Origin: Galaxea fascicularis
Taxonomy: Eukaryota > Cnidaria > Anthozoa > Scleractinia > Euphylliidae
Direction of reading: 5' to 3'
Length of the DNA: 64,000 nucleotides
Assembly (NCBI GenBank): GCA_948470475.1
Contig: OX419341.1
Location: 17,898,226-17,962,225 of the forward strand
Position 1 is the first letter of the stretch. Each line of letters begins with the position of its first letter. Under the pieces are notes generated by a model. It saw only the letters and a list, made by a program, of their open reading frames with translations. It had not been told where the DNA came from and did not search any database. The translations under genes and the position numbers were made by a program. This document shows positions 32,831-45,683 of the stretch, in pieces.

Positions 32831-33021
32831 GAGGTCGTCGTCGTTGTCGTCGTCGTTAGCGCTCACGCCCGCTAGCCAAGATTACCATGAGAAAAGAGGT
32901 TGACGGGTTTCTATAAGTATGGGGCTCCGCTTGGCGGCCCCTCGGGCTGCCGGAGCTCCGCTATTATTTATTTTGATTTATAATACACGTGTTACCACTG
33001 CTCGCCCCGATTAGCCTTTGC

Positions 33022-33906
33022 TAACTGCGGACAGCGCATCTTGCTGTAATAATAGTTCATACTTGAAAAACAAACTGAACTGAACTGAATTGAATTGAAA
33101 TTGATGTATCCTCTGATCGTATCGTTGGGAAATCAAACTGATGGCGCGGTGATAAGCTTAGCACGGACCTTTAATTAACTGTTACTAGCAGGTTTGTCTT
33201 TATCAAACCGACAATAAAGTGCGAAAACCTAGCCTACAGGATTCCGAATTGAAACATCCAAATATCAGGGTTTTCATTTGAGGCCGGAGGCCGGACGTTT
33301 CGTCCGGTCGTTTGCCATTCCACGTCCGGTACTTTGAGATCAATATTGGCGATTTTTTTTACTACTGTATTTATTTTACTATTTATTTTACTACAACCCA
33401 AGTTACCAAACATTTTTTTTTGAAAATCAAATAAATTCGCAATAATAAGCCAATGAAAATTCTGTTGTCGCCATTCTCCCTCCCCCTCCCCCTACCAACT
33501 GACCATTTTCATTCAGTAATTTACTTTTAAAGAGAATTTTAGTGAGCGCCAGCATTGCCTAGGAAACTGTTTCTTTGGTTCCAGAAACGCTGGAAATGGC
33601 GTTTCTGAGTATTCTATTTTAAAAATTTCCTGGGGGAGCATGCCCCCAGACCCCCTTAGGTGCTTTCGCTTTCGGCGCTCAAGAAAACATTTACGTCCGG
33701 TACTTTCAGAAGTATGTCCGCTACTTTACAAAACAGTTGAAAAAACTGGTCCATTTTATAGAATCTCTTGTGTTAAAATTTCAGGGGTGCTCTTTAGTCA
33801 ACGGCGTGACGTGCATATGATCAAGACGAACACTTTCGGGAAGAATTTACTTTCCCCGTTGAAGTCCTGAATTTTTTCAGGCTTCTTTAGGCAATTGTAC
33901 AAATTT
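33022..33906. other. repeat-rich stretch, no gene
   Basis: CGTCCGGTACTTT phrases recur at about 33324 and 33695, and a GGGAGCATGCCCCCAGACCC phrase lies at 33634. These look like decayed transposon ends. No coding sequence is supported. Confidence 0.35.
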
Positions 33907-34282
33907 AGCCTGAGTATCAGGCGTTTCTAGGGTGGGGAAGGAAAAAAGAGCGAGAAAGCGAAGGAAGAAACGCCTGACACAAACAGCTTCTCAGAAGCCT
34001 TCCACTCCCAGAGAGCGCGTGTTATAATTAGCCAATCAAAATCATTTCCGGTAACTGTCATGTGTCATGAGAGTAAACTTCAATATGGCGTCTGTAACCC
34101 CTGCGCTGGAAGCTTGACTTCCGGTTGACTCTCGTGACTTTTCTTATTGTCTTTTGACCAATTAGGGTAACATCCAGAATCTGGATGTTGGACACAAGCA
34201 CTAAATGGCTTTGTGTCAGGCTCTTCTCCTCTTCCTTCCCCTCGTCCCCGCTTCCCCGATAGGGCCTGATACTCAGACTAGC
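33907..34282. mobile_element. MITE with CCTGAGTATCAGG termini
   Basis: The left end AGCCTGAGTATCAGGC and right end GGCCTGATACTCAGACTAGC are inverted. Within the termini, CCTGA/TCAGG is itself palindromic. The core has a promoter-like pyrimidine tract but no open frame worth reporting. Confidence 0.65.
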
Positions 34283-36350
34283 ACAAATTGTGATCACAAC
34301 TGCAACGATCATTCTTCATTTGAAACTTACTTTCGTTGGCTAATAAAATCTCAGAATACCTATCTGACATTATAACATGGACACTTTTTAGCTTCATGTC
34401 ACAGATTCCCAAGCTAAAAATTGAGTTATTTATTTGGTAAGCGTAATAGATAGTAATTTACCTGCACTTTGTTTATGAATCTTAAGTTATTTGACCCTAA
34501 AATGCCACGTAGTCTTCCGAATTTTTCACAAGGAAGCGTTGCTTTTCCGACAATGATATTTGGCAAAGAAAATGTGAAATATGCTTACATTACGACTGTT
34601 GAGTGAAGTAATCGACAAATTAGGTACCTTTCTGCTGGTGAAAATTACTCATAATTTGCCGTTTTTTTAAGGGCTCTTCAAAGGTATTGTGTTGATTGTC
34701 TGTTAAAGTCGCAAAATTTACAGGTTTGAAATGATTAAAAGTGCAATATTTAGACAAATAGTTGTTCTAGGATTGTGTAAAGTTCGATTTCAATTGAAGA
34801 TATTTTGAGTCCTCCGAGGCACTTCGTCTCCGCATGTTATTTCGGACGCTTGACTGAGAGAAAAACCGCACTTTGACCGCACTTTGAGATTTTTGTGAAT
34901 TTCTCAAAATCAAAAAATCGATGGAACTTTCAAATATGATTTTTGAAAATAGTCCACCAAAGGTTGTCTTTGAGCGATGTGCGATGAGCCATGTGCCAAA
35001 TCGATCGTTGAAAAATGATTCTCGATCCTTACAGGCAGCTGCTCTTAAAACGGGCCATATTTAATACAACAAGTTAACGTTGATAAAGGGACTTTCGCCA
35101 GGAGGAGCACAAAGTAATTATGTGTACCCGCTCAATTACGGGCTCTCCGAGCCTAGCTTTTGCTTGGAAACCCATTTGTGATAATAACTGGCACCAACAA
35201 TCAAGTGATGGTAAGATATATTTTATTGCAATAGTCTTTTTTTTTCCAACTAGCTTCAAGAAGCTGTGTGTACAGCTGCAAAATGCCTTCCATAACATTT
35301 TGCTTTTCAGTATTCGACTGAGACCAATGCCAAAAGACGTTTAAGACTTCCATCAATTCTGAATTTTTTAACAGAATTAGCTAAAAACAAATTCAGTATG
35401 TTAACAACTTTAAAGCCGCAAATCATCGACTTGGCTCATAGATTTACCGTGATAATGCAACACAAAAAAGATTTTGCCTTTATGTTAGACGCCGGATAAA
35501 TGTTCTCCTTACTTTTGATAGAAAATACACTACGTAAGATTAGTGCGGCAAAACACTGAAGGCACGAATTAATAAAAGCCTTATGAAATAGAACTTTGCA
35601 GCCAATGCATTTGTCCGAACGTCTTTGATAGTGAGTTCCAAACTACTTTCTTTTTTTTTTGGCGATGGGAGTACAATTTTTTATGTTTATAAATCAAGAG
35701 GAAGTTAATCCCTTGGACGAGTCTTACCTTTAATCACGTATCGCCAATGCACTGAGGGAGAAAAGATTCTGATTCTCGAATGTTAACAGCGCTAAGGAAA
35801 CGGAGAACCGCAAAGGAATTGCAAATTCATTTCTTTTGGCGATGATGATTTTTTTGTGATTGACTCAGCACCCCCGCTTGTTACAGTAGTCACTTAGTTT
35901 TTTCCTTATATGGTTAGGTTTTATTTCTTTGGCGTACACAACCTTTGGACCCTTAGGGGCTCAAATTACTGGCCATGCTTTTTTGGTTGACCTTTAGTCA
36001 GATCAAGTTTAGTTTTTCTGTTAGCCTGCTCAGTTGCACGTTGATCGTTGTCCAAGAAAGAACCAGTTTCTCAAGCAAGTTGCATTCTAACCTTAGCCTT
36101 ACTGTGTGGGACAGATATGTCAGTTACTTTCTTTGTTTTATACCTGCTCCCTATGGAATTAGTCCTCTGAGGAGTAATCGTTTTAAGTGTTGTTTTCATT
36201 TTATTGTCTTGAGTGTACGCCTTTATGTTGAAATTTGCATATAAGTACTTCTAAGCCGTTTATGATGATGTTTGGCTCAATAGTGGCTTCCTATGGTAAT
36301 TAAGTTCAAGTGCAGTTTGCCATTGTTCCAAGGTTATGTTTTGTTGTATT
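34283..36350. other. non-coding stretch, nothing recognised
   Basis: Several short frames on both strands lack family features. I found no inverted or direct repeats of note. Confidence 0.35.
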
Positions 36351-36645
36351 CAGTTTATGCCTTTGTGTGCGGAACACTTGGTTTTTATCATATATTTGTT
36401 ACGATGTTTGGAGTTCCGCCCCCAAGATGTAAGGGTCATGTTTTGATCCTTTAGTTGTTTGCTTTGTTTGTTGTTTTAGTTGTTGATTTAGTGCTATTGT
36501 AACCCTTAATTTTCAGTTTACGAGAATCATCGATCATTGTTTTTGTTGGCGAGAAATAAACGGCTTTGACGGAACTTTCATTGCCTTCATTAATCCGCAT
36601 CGTAATCTCCGTAAAGTACACCCATAAATTCCGCGACACATCTTG
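36351..36645 (+). repeat. possible solo LTR
   Basis: The stretch contains a polyadenylation-like GAAATAAACGG followed by a C-rich tail ending in CCGCGACACA, a layout seen in LTR 3' halves. The 5' limit and target duplication are not resolved, so this is tentative. Confidence 0.2.
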
Positions 36646-38490
36646 ATTAAGCCGCTTCTTGATAGTCGTCGAAGCTACACCGCTTACTTGAATTTGTAAT
36701 CGGTTAAGATACTGACTTAACTAGCTTTCATAGATGAACGTCAAACGAGAATTAAACTAAGTTCCACGACAGCATAGCACAGCAACTAAAAAAGAAAACA
36801 AACCGTAATTCCAACAGTGGTTGACAATTTTGAGTATTCGTTACAGCCTTTGATGATTATGACACTCGTTCCAAGTACCTTCAATGATATGCACTTTATT
36901 ATCAGTTGGACACGTTAGATTTCATGCAGTTTCATAGGCAAAATGATTTTTTAACTCTTCAACTTCTTTGCAACTCAGAAGTATCTGTTCTCGCAGAAGC
37001 AAGCTGGTTAGCTAAATCTTAAAATGATGCGATTTTGTTTGTTAAATGAAACTTGAGCCAACTTTAACTCTCATGCTTAGTGTTATGGTTTGTAAAATGT
37101 TTATGGGATGCTAATTTCTTCAACAGACGGTTGTTTTAAAGCTCATTTCCATCAATGTCCATAGTCTCTACTTTAGAACTGACAGACATTTGCATAGCTT
37201 TTAGCGCCATCTCATGCATGTGTTTAACGGGCTCTTCAAGATACAAATCCAAAAGGATGCGCAACAGCTAAAGTAAAAATAGGAAATTGAAGAAAAGCTG
37301 TTAAAGAGTTTTTGTTTCAATAGCGGTAATTGCTGAGTTTCCAGCACTTTCTAGCACTTTTAATTCTTTGATGGATATCATTTTTACAAATATTTATTCG
37401 TTTATATTACCTTTGCACCGGTGGTATCAATGCTCAATCATTGGTGAACAAAATATGAAACATTTTTCTAAAGGATATGGTACCATACCAACACTATGAC
37501 CTACTGGATTCCAAATACCCCGATTTAAGCTTAAATGACAAAAACTACAAAAAATAACACGGTGACCCCCACTGTGGCAAGTCGAGAAACGATTAGCACT
37601 ATAAAATATGTCTTGGAAACCCGTTCATACATTTTGAAAAATGTTGAAATTTAACGAGCTTATTTCTTCTAAGTTCGTTCCAAAGAAAATACACAAGCTA
37701 TAGGGTATGCGTGTGACAGCATTGTGAAATTAATCATAAATTACGTTTTTCCTTTTTTTGCCACCCTATAAATTTACAATCTCATGTCACTCTTTTTGCG
37801 AAAATGCCACCTCTCGACAGTTTGCAAAACGTTTGTCAGAAGAGCCTACCTTAATCACCTTCTTCTTCTTCTTTTTCTTTTACTTGTTTATTGGTTTAAA
37901 CAGGTGGAATTCATATTAACAGGTGATGGGTTGATGTGGAATTGCTTTTTACTACATGGCACAAAGTCAATGAGCAAACCACAACAATGGGGAACACGTC
38001 TCTCACTCTTTTCGATCAGTGCTTGGGTTCTTTAATTGGACGTGCCACCAAGTTAATTTAGGAACAGGTGAAGTGAGAACCAGGGCTTACGATTTATCGC
38101 CCTTATCCAAGAACACTAAGAAGTCTGACCACTTCCAGATCTCTTATCAATACAATGGTAACATTTTCTTCACAGTGATTCAAAGACCCGGAGCGTTGGA
38201 CTGTTTAGGGAGGCTCACAATAGTTTTCATGCTTTTACCACCGTGTGTATTTGAGATGTTTTAGGTAAAAACTCCGATAAGCTTTCCACTATATTTTGGC
38301 AACAAGTACCAGTTCAGTTATCACTAAACAAAATAATAGTAATATGACGTCATCAAAAGTTACCATAGCAACGCTGTATGGACGTCAATGAGACCCATTT
38401 TGAAGCTTCCAACGTTAATAGCGCATGAACGAACTCGGTGACCCCCATTTTTTTTTAATTTTATCCTATTTTACACAAAAAGAGGTAAAA
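36646..38490. other. non-coding stretch, nothing recognised
   Basis: No family-like open frame. The frames at 37784 and 38019 are short and hydrophobic or mixed, with no start or splice context that convinces me. Confidence 0.35.
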
Positions 38491-38497
38491 CTACAGG

Positions 38498-38593
38498 AAT
38501 TTTAAAAAAATTCTCTGGAGCGGATTTTATGTAATTACTAAAAAACGTTATATTTGAGTGGCAAAAAATCCGCTCCAGAGAATTGTTTTAAAT
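38498..38593. repeat. short hairpin, about 25-bp arms
   Basis: AATTCTCTGGAGCGGATTTT is mirrored by AAAATCCGCTCCAGAGAATT with a loop of about 40 bases. Confidence 0.75.
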
Positions 38594-38685
38594 TTCACCT
38601 ATGATTTATTCTCAGTATACACTAGCCAATTCTGCAATAAAAATGTGGGGTCACCGGGCTTTTTTTCACGTAATTTCCTTCGTGA

Positions 38686-39100
38686 CTTTTACAGTCAAAC
38701 TAAGTGAAGCGTACCCCTCAAGATTGCATTAATGAACTGATTATTTGAAACTTGAACCCGCTAGTCGTTTCAAGAATGCAATAATGAATTGATTATTCGA
38801 ATATTGAACTCGCTCGCTCGATCCAAGGATATGGCTAATGGGGTTCCGTTTTCGAAAAATCAACTCACTGTTGCAACTAGTAGGTTTCGAACCTACTAGT
38901 CTTTTCTAGAATGCATTAGTGAATTGATTTTTCGAAAACAGAACCCGGTAGCCGTATTCTTGGATCGAACGAGCGAGTTCAATATTCGAATAATCAATTC
39001 ATTTTTGCATTCTTGAAACGACTAGCGGGTTCAAGTTTCAAATAATCAGTTCATTAATGCAATCTTGAGGGGTACGCTTCAGTTAGTTTGACTGTAAAAG
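38686..39100. mobile_element. 415-bp foldback MITE, nearly full-length hairpin
   Basis: The left half and right half are reverse complements along almost their whole length: CTTTTACAGTCAAACTAA at the start, its complement at the end, plus CAAGATTGCATTAATGAACT, CGAATATTGAACTCGCTCG and others in mirror order. The centre is near ACTAGTAGGTTTCGAACCTA. RNA from it would form a long hairpin. Confidence 0.85.
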
Positions 39101-39494
39101 AGCCACGCACGATCCTCGCGCGTCTTAAAATCTGGATCTTACAAGATCCAATATTCCGCATGCGCAAGTCTTGTCCGCTGCTCCTAAGTAGAGCCCACAA
39201 TGTATTTGTTTGTTCGATTTCGGTCACGGCAGTCGGTTCGGTTCAACATGTCAACTTTTTTTCCGAATTGGATTTGGAACTAAACCTGTGAACCAACCTT
39301 CATTTGTTGCTGTGTTCTGGAGAGTTTTGATCATTATAATCTGACTATTTTGTGCGAGGCACGGTCGTTTTCATTGAACACAACACAGACGTACGTCCGA
39401 ACAATGTGCTGCTTACCCGAGGCTGCTAATTCCTGCTGCATTGTGGAAAAAATACAGTCACAACTTACCAACAAGTGGAACTGGACCGATCTGG

Positions 39495-39871
39495 TTATTC
39501 CTCTCTCGGGTGTGTTTCCTTGAAGTATTTTGCAATTGCCTCGAGAATGCGCTTCGTTCGAGTGACACGAGGTTTTGGAGCTGTGCACTGGGATGGAGGC
39601 ATGCTAAGGATCGCCAGCAATCCCTTCGTTCCGAACTTCAAATACAACCCTCTGAGATCTGAATAGGACAGTCCGCTTCCAGCAATTTGCTGTGCCATTG
39701 ACTGTTTTATTGCACCATTGTCTTCCTTGGGGTCGAAAAGCCTCCCGCTGAATGTTTGGAAAATTTCATGGCGTCGATCCAAATACGACATGCTGGTAAC
39801 TGCTTGTTCGACACTGATAACTCCAGAACAATTTACAATTTTTTCCTTGCTCAGTTGAAGCGCAGAATTAA
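39495..39871 (-). pseudogene. C terminus of the exonuclease fusion protein
   Basis: The frame resumes after the piggyBac-like element with LQLSKEKIVNCSGVIS, then YLDRRHEIFQ, QQIAGSGLSYSDL and PRVTRTKRILEAI, and ends with a stop at 39495. The GSGLSY...F...G segment resembles the tail region of exonuclease-bearing relatives as I recall them. Confidence 0.65.
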
Positions 39872-40883
39872 CCCATTGACTACCGTGCCGGCCAAAACCG
39901 GCCGCAAAACACTCCCATGCTTCAAAACGTTGCAACTTTCTCAATCGCGCGAATATTGGCTCAACTGTCAGTTGCTAGCATGAAATAGGATGCCCTTTAA
40001 ATTTGGATATCCAATAAACGCAAGAAACGTAGTACTTTTGACCAAATATGACCTTTTGAGTTTGGACAAGAACAAAAATGACCATTTTTAGCGTTAAACA
40101 GAAACGACGAAAATGCCCCTTTTTACTGTTACGTTTCTTAAACAAATTATCGTCGAAAAACAAAACTTCGACCATCATAGTAAAATTCAATCCTTGTTCT
40201 AGCTTAGAAATGACTTTTTTTGTTCATATTCTTTTCCTGAGCGTAGAGACAGCCTTTTGTTCCAGTGCAATCCAGCCTTGCCGCTATTTTCAACATCTCG
40301 GCCGCATTGCATGCTGGGAAATAACGAGAATTTTTGACAGCACCCGTTCCTTCCCCCAATTTTTTCACATATAAACTAAGTCTACAGCCACTCCGACCTA
40401 CCGCCAAAAAATGGTGCTTGTGGGGATATTCAGTGCTTGCAAATTCCAAAATATGCGGCGGTAGGTCGAGAAATTCATCCAAAGTCGAGTCCCAAAGGTA
40501 CTAAGTGTCTGACCATCCGAATTCCCAGTTCGTGGAGTAACAAGCCAAATTTGACAACAAAGTACATCACCTTGCTCGCTTCTTTGAGAAAGTGGACTCT
40601 TAGCAACCGTCACGCTTAATGATGCTCATCAGGCTGCCACTAAAGATGAAAAATGGCTGTAAACTTAGCAAAATTCGCAAACAAACCGAACTTGGGCCGT
40701 TCTTGAGCTCCACGATTGAAAAATAGCTACGTCACAATGACGTTTTCAGAAACCTTGAGCCTTCAGTACTTTAGGGCAGCACCACTTCCTGTGGTAGCTT
40801 CAAATATAAAGTCATGAAATGCTATGGATCGTTTTTGCTGGAAAATCACTCCAAAAACGTAAAAACGGCTGGTAGTCAATGGG
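39872..40883. mobile_element. piggyBac-like element, 1012 bp, TTAA target duplication
   Basis: TTAA flanks the element at 39868-39871 and 40884-40887. The termini are inverted (CCCATTGACTACC at the left and its complement at the right), and piggyBac elements begin CCC and insert at TTAA. No piggyBac transposase motif was recognised; the short frames (40204-40482 minus, 40398-40613 minus) have no clear family. It is probably non-autonomous. It sits inside the exonuclease coding sequence. Confidence 0.85.
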
Positions 40884-41303
40884 TTAAGCATGATTTGTTT
40901 CAGAGCTTTTGCATCTTCCAAGGTGTAATGGGCTTCAAATTCTTCGGTGAAAAGGTGCCAGTAAAGGGCTGATTGGTTTGATTTGCAAGATCCCGATTCA
41001 AGTTGCAGAGCTGGGTGTTTGTCTTTCAACAGATTCTTGACAAGAATTTGACTGTCACCAAAGTAAACGATCATTTCGCTCAATTTCCTATGAAAAGTTT
41101 CGCCGCTTCGCCGGAGAAGTATAGGAGTGTCAAATGTCGAGGAATTGTGGCCGATTACGACTGTAAAAGATTCTTTGTGGGCTGGAGGTTTCACTTGATC
41201 AAGAAAGGCTACAAACTCCCGTAGTACTTCATTAAGAGATGCAGTTTCCACTGGTTGGTTTTCTTTAAATAATCTTCTGGTTCCGTTAATGTTTTCTACA
41301 TAT
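40884..41303 (-). pseudogene. exonuclease motifs II and III, between LINE and piggyBac-like insert
   Basis: The frame continues the exonuclease directly from the LINE edge. VVIGHNSSTFDTPIL carries the Exo II N..xFD. EAHYTLEDAKALKQIM carries the Exo III histidine and aspartate. It is cut at IMLN by the TTAA of the next insertion. Reading frame is preserved on both sides of the insertion. Confidence 0.75.
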
Positions 41304-41634
41304 CAACTTCAACTTCAACTTCTTTATTACGCACTATTTATGTCAAATTACAACTAGTTAGTATTATAAATAATTACAACAAAAATATACAATACATAAT
41401 AAAAATCAAAGAACAACAAAAGGATATGTGCGTGGCAACCAGAGTAGCCACTGGCTTTCGAGCTGGTTGCCACCATGCTAAAGGTAAATGCGGCATTACA
41501 CAAAACAAAAATAAAAAAGACACTAAATATTACATTACATCAATCACTGATACAAAGACAAAGACATAAATTTAAACTAATATGTTTACATCTAGCAAAA
41601 AAGTTAAATTGTACAAGCAGGAGTTATAATTTAT

Positions 41635-44600
41635 TCAGTTATTTTGGGTGGTTAAAAGGTACTGCTTATACTGCTTCTTAAAGGAATTGTAAGGTAAGCT
41701 TTTTAGACTGACTGAAACCGACTCCCAGATTTTTGATGCAGAGAACTGAAATGTTGACTGACCATATCTAGTTGATGTGTTTATTCTGTAAAAGTTTTTT
41801 CTTGATGCATATCTGGTGTGGTGGCAATGGATTTCTGACGCTGGTGTGAGAGCATCAGAGAAAACAGCTGGAATACTATTTTTATCATTTTGGATTTTAT
41901 GAGCAAAAAGTCCTATCTTCATCTTGTAGATATTGTTTAATTCTAAGACTTCAAGTAAGGCATAGTAAATTTTAGCATTTTCTCTCTTATTAGCAAAGAA
42001 AATGCACCGTATACATTGATTTTGTTTAGTTTGTAACCTTTTGAGTCTTGTTTTGCAGGCATTGCCCCAGCTCATGATACCATAATTTAAATAAGGATAA
42101 ATTAGAGTATAATATAACTGCTTAAGGACATCGAGATCAACATAATTCCTCACCTTATAAAGTATTCCTATATTTTTTGCCAGTTTGCTATTTATGTGCA
42201 GAGTCTGGGGTTCCCAGTTTAGATGTTCATCAATATAAATTCCTAAATATTTTACAAAAGGTTTACGTGCAATATTGTCAACATTAATGTGAACAGACTT
42301 CCTTGTTGATGAAATTAACATATAATTTGTTTTTTTAAAATTAACAGACAACTTATTAGATGCACAATACTTCAGCACTAGTTGAAGCTCATTATTGACC
42401 ACAGATTCCAGTTCGCTAGAACTGTTACTTGAAAAGAACATATTGGTGTCAACGGCAAATATCCTAAAAGAAAATTTGGAGGAAGAATTTGGGAGATCAT
42501 TAATGTAAAGTAGAAATAACAGAGGCCCTAGAGTAGAACCTTGGGGTATTCCACAGATTATAGTATCCATACTTGATCTAGTATCTTCAATCTTAACATA
42601 CTGGGCCCTTTGGTGGAGGTAGCTTTTAAACCAATTAAATGGAATTCCTCGAATTCCATAGGCATAAAGCTTAGATAGTAAGATATTATGGTTAACAGTA
42701 TCAAATGCTTTCGAAAAGTCTAAGAAGATGCCACATGTAATTAGCTTATTATCAATAGCCATGTTAAGACTGTCGGTGATTTCCAGGATAGCCTGTTCAG
42801 TTGAGAAGCCCTTTCTAAAGCCAAACTGATATTTGTAAAGTACATCAAATTTTTCCAGGAATGCATAGAGTTGGTCATAGATTAGACGTTCCAGAACTTT
42901 TGCAAATGGTGACAGGGTTGCAATAGGTTGATAGTTACTTGTGTCAGTAACATCACCACTCTTGTATATTGGTGTAACTTGGGAAATTTTGAATGCATCA
43001 GGCACTATGCCAGTTGTTATAGATTGGTTATATATAAATCTCAGGGGCTTTGATAGTGGCTCTGCAGCAATTTTAATTAGCTTATTTGGAATATCTAATG
43101 ATGCTTTCTGCACATCCAAATTTGAAAAAAGCCTACTCACTTGTCCTTCTGTAACAGGAGACATAACAAAACTAGAAGAAGGGATCTTTTTGATATACTG
43201 TATTGGGTTTTCACTGTTTTGTGGTATGGTACTTGCAAGTTGCTGGCCAACATTTATAAAATACTGATTAAATTGCTCACAAATATCAGCTTTATCAGTG
43301 TGTACTTTGTTATTTCCTACTATTCTTGATGGGGTAATACAACCTGTTGGCTTACGTTTAATCAATGAACCAATTAGTTTCCATGTGGCCTTCAGGTTGT
43401 TTTTGCATACTTCAAAGCGTTTACTAAAATAGGTTTTTTTACTGGCTGACTTTACCTGGTTAAGCTTGTTTGAAAATTTTTTGTACACTGCTACTTTATC
43501 TGGGTCTGTTAAGAGAAAGTGTGTCTTATACTTACTTTGTTTGTTTTTAATTGATTTAAGTATAGCGTTTGTTATCCATGGCTTTCTAAGCTGTTTTTGT
43601 TTATTTCTGGATGCCATTCTTATCGGTGCATGTTTCTCAATAACATTGTTTATAGACCTAATTACACTATTGGTCAGATCATTGATGTTGGAGTCTGAAA
43701 TAATGAGAGCATTCCAGTCAATTGCATTAATATCTCATATATATAGTTCATGGTTAAAATCAGTATAATCTCTAAAGTGAATTTTGCCTCTAGAGTGATT
43801 TATAGACACATCTGCAATGCAGAATGTGGGTAGGTGATCAGAGATATCAATAAGCCCGACGCCAGATATTACGTTAGCAGAAGTATTGGTGTATATATGG
43901 TCAATAAGTGTTGCAGAGTAGGGAGTTATTCTGGTAGGTTTAGTAATTACAGGCAGAAAACTGTTTGAATAAAGCATATCCAGGTAATCTTCAGTCTGTG
44001 AATGTGTGGCGCACTTTAAAAAATCAATGTTCATATCACCTAAGATATAAATTTCATATTTATCACTATTCCTTTTAATAGTCTCTTCAAGGGATGCTTT
44101 GAACTCGTCAACATTAGCAGATGGGTGCCTATATATACAGCCAACTAGAATATGTTTTTTCCCGTTACACGGGTCAATCTCAGCCCAGCAGGTTTCAACA
44201 AGCTTTATCTGATTAAGTGTTATATCTGGTCTGGGTATTGATTTTAGAGTTCTCTTAATGTAAATAGCAGCGCCCCCTGCAGGGGTGGGTGAGTCAGTGT
44301 GGTAAAAATTGTAATTAGGAAGGTCTACATTAGTTATAGTGTTTGCATTCAGTTTAGTTTCTGTAAGTGAAAGAATGTCTGGCCTTTTGTCAATAGAGCA
44401 TAACATATCATCTAGCAGGGTCATATTCTTTGGTAAACTTCTTATATTACAGTGTAGCATTGAGAGTGCCTTGGGTCCAGCATTATTTAAAACATTATTC
44501 ATCTTAGAAATTGAATAATAGTCGGACTGCGGGAAGGTAAGCATCAGATCAGGGTCGGTTTCGTCAGATTTATCAGGATTAGGTATCATATCATAGAGAT

Positions 44601-44715
44601 CGATATCCATATACTGATCAGTTTGATATGAGCATAAGCCATTGACAAAATTAAACTCTTTGTCATTTAGATTATAAAAAGGTAACTCATGAAGTGCAGC
44701 ATCGGTTGCAGTCAT
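41635..44715 (-). pseudogene. LINE ORF2: AP endonuclease plus reverse transcriptase, inactivated
   Basis: The endonuclease part (44715-43738) has HCNIRSL, SLTETKLN, GDMNIDF and ISDHLPTF, the metal and catalytic motifs of APE-type endonucleases. A TGA at 43735-43737 interrupts a frame that otherwise continues without shift into the reverse transcriptase (QVTPIYKSGDVTDTSNYQPI, FDTVNHNILLSKL, GIPQGSTLGPLLFLLYINDL). The catalytic FADD box reads FAVD (valine codon at 42451-42453). The C-terminal thumb region runs to the stop at 41635. Length fits a complete ORF2 of this group. Confidence 0.9.
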
Positions 44716-44860
44716 TACGGAAGTGTGAGTTACCTACAATAAAACGCATGAGCTTACTAGGATTAATTTACACATATTCAAACGCATAAGCTAACTTGGA
44801 TTAATTTATACATTCGAATTACCGTTCTGTAATCCAGGCGTCCAAAGTGATATATTTTCC

Positions 44861-45683
44861 TCATCTGTTTCTAATTTGGTCAAGGTAATCGTCGAATTCC
44901 TCGTGGGTATTAAACGCCTCAATGTTAGATGTTTCAGTCGCTCTTAGGTGAATTTTTCCATTCACAGTCCACAAGAATTTGTAATTGTTATCCTGTTTAA
45001 ATTTGTTGATTCGGCCGAACAATCTTTTCCGATAGCTTGTGAGTGATTCATTGACATGAATCTTGTCTTCCCTGAAGATACTCTTTCCCATTTCTGCACT
45101 TACTGACGGTAAGTTACTAGATTTTTTTCCCGACAAGGTTTTTTCTCCTCTTGAAGACTTCCTCCCTTTTGTCTCTTCTTACAAATTTCACTATGAGGCG
45201 GTTCTTAACATTCTTCGTATCCGGCAATCGGTGTGCCGTCGAGATACAACCGTCATCCAGCTCTACTCCAATAAGTGATCCTAATTCTTTCACTAGCTGG
45301 TTTGGGTTGTCAGCCGGCAGCACGGGGATGCCAGTTATCTCCAAGCAGTCTCTTCTGATATATTGTTGAGTTTGATCGACCGTGCATTCCATTTCATATA
45401 ACGCTCGTTCCAACTTTTCAATCCGATCATCTTGGTTCTTGCTGTTTACTTCGAGCTCGGTTGATTTCTTATTAGTTAACTGAAGACCTTGAAGGACTTT
45501 ATCATACTTCGCCGAGATGAAGCCCTGGGATTTTTCGATCGCATCACAGCGATCAGTGAGAGTCTTGATGGCCGTGCTCAGCGCTTCGATCTCACCCTTG
45601 ATTTCGCGCCGAATGCTTGGAAGGAATTCGTCTGTCCATATTTTCCTGAGCTCGGTAACCGTTAAGGGTATCGAACTAGGCAT
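44861..45683 (-). CDS. LINE ORF1 protein, one frameshift
   Basis: The first frame (45683-45117) has an N-terminal segment, a coiled-coil-like heptad stretch (about residues 30-105) and an RRM-like fold ending in RLIVKFVRRDKREEVFKRRK. The second frame (45136-44861) supplies the C-terminal domain (VNESLTSYRKRLFGRINKFK). The change of frame falls in a run of seven T at about 45121-45127, so it is a homopolymer indel or a sequencing slip. ORF1 proteins bind LINE RNA and form trimers. Confidence 0.8.

Larger units (their letters stand above)
29431..33021. repeat. 59-bp inverted repeat pair 3.5 kb apart
   Basis: 29431-29489 and 32963-33021 are reverse complements with one visible mismatch; the shared word includes GGGGCGAGCAGTGGTAACAC. 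They could be TIRs of a 3.6 kb element, or two copies of one short repeat in opposite orientation. No transposase is visible between them. Confidence 0.45.
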
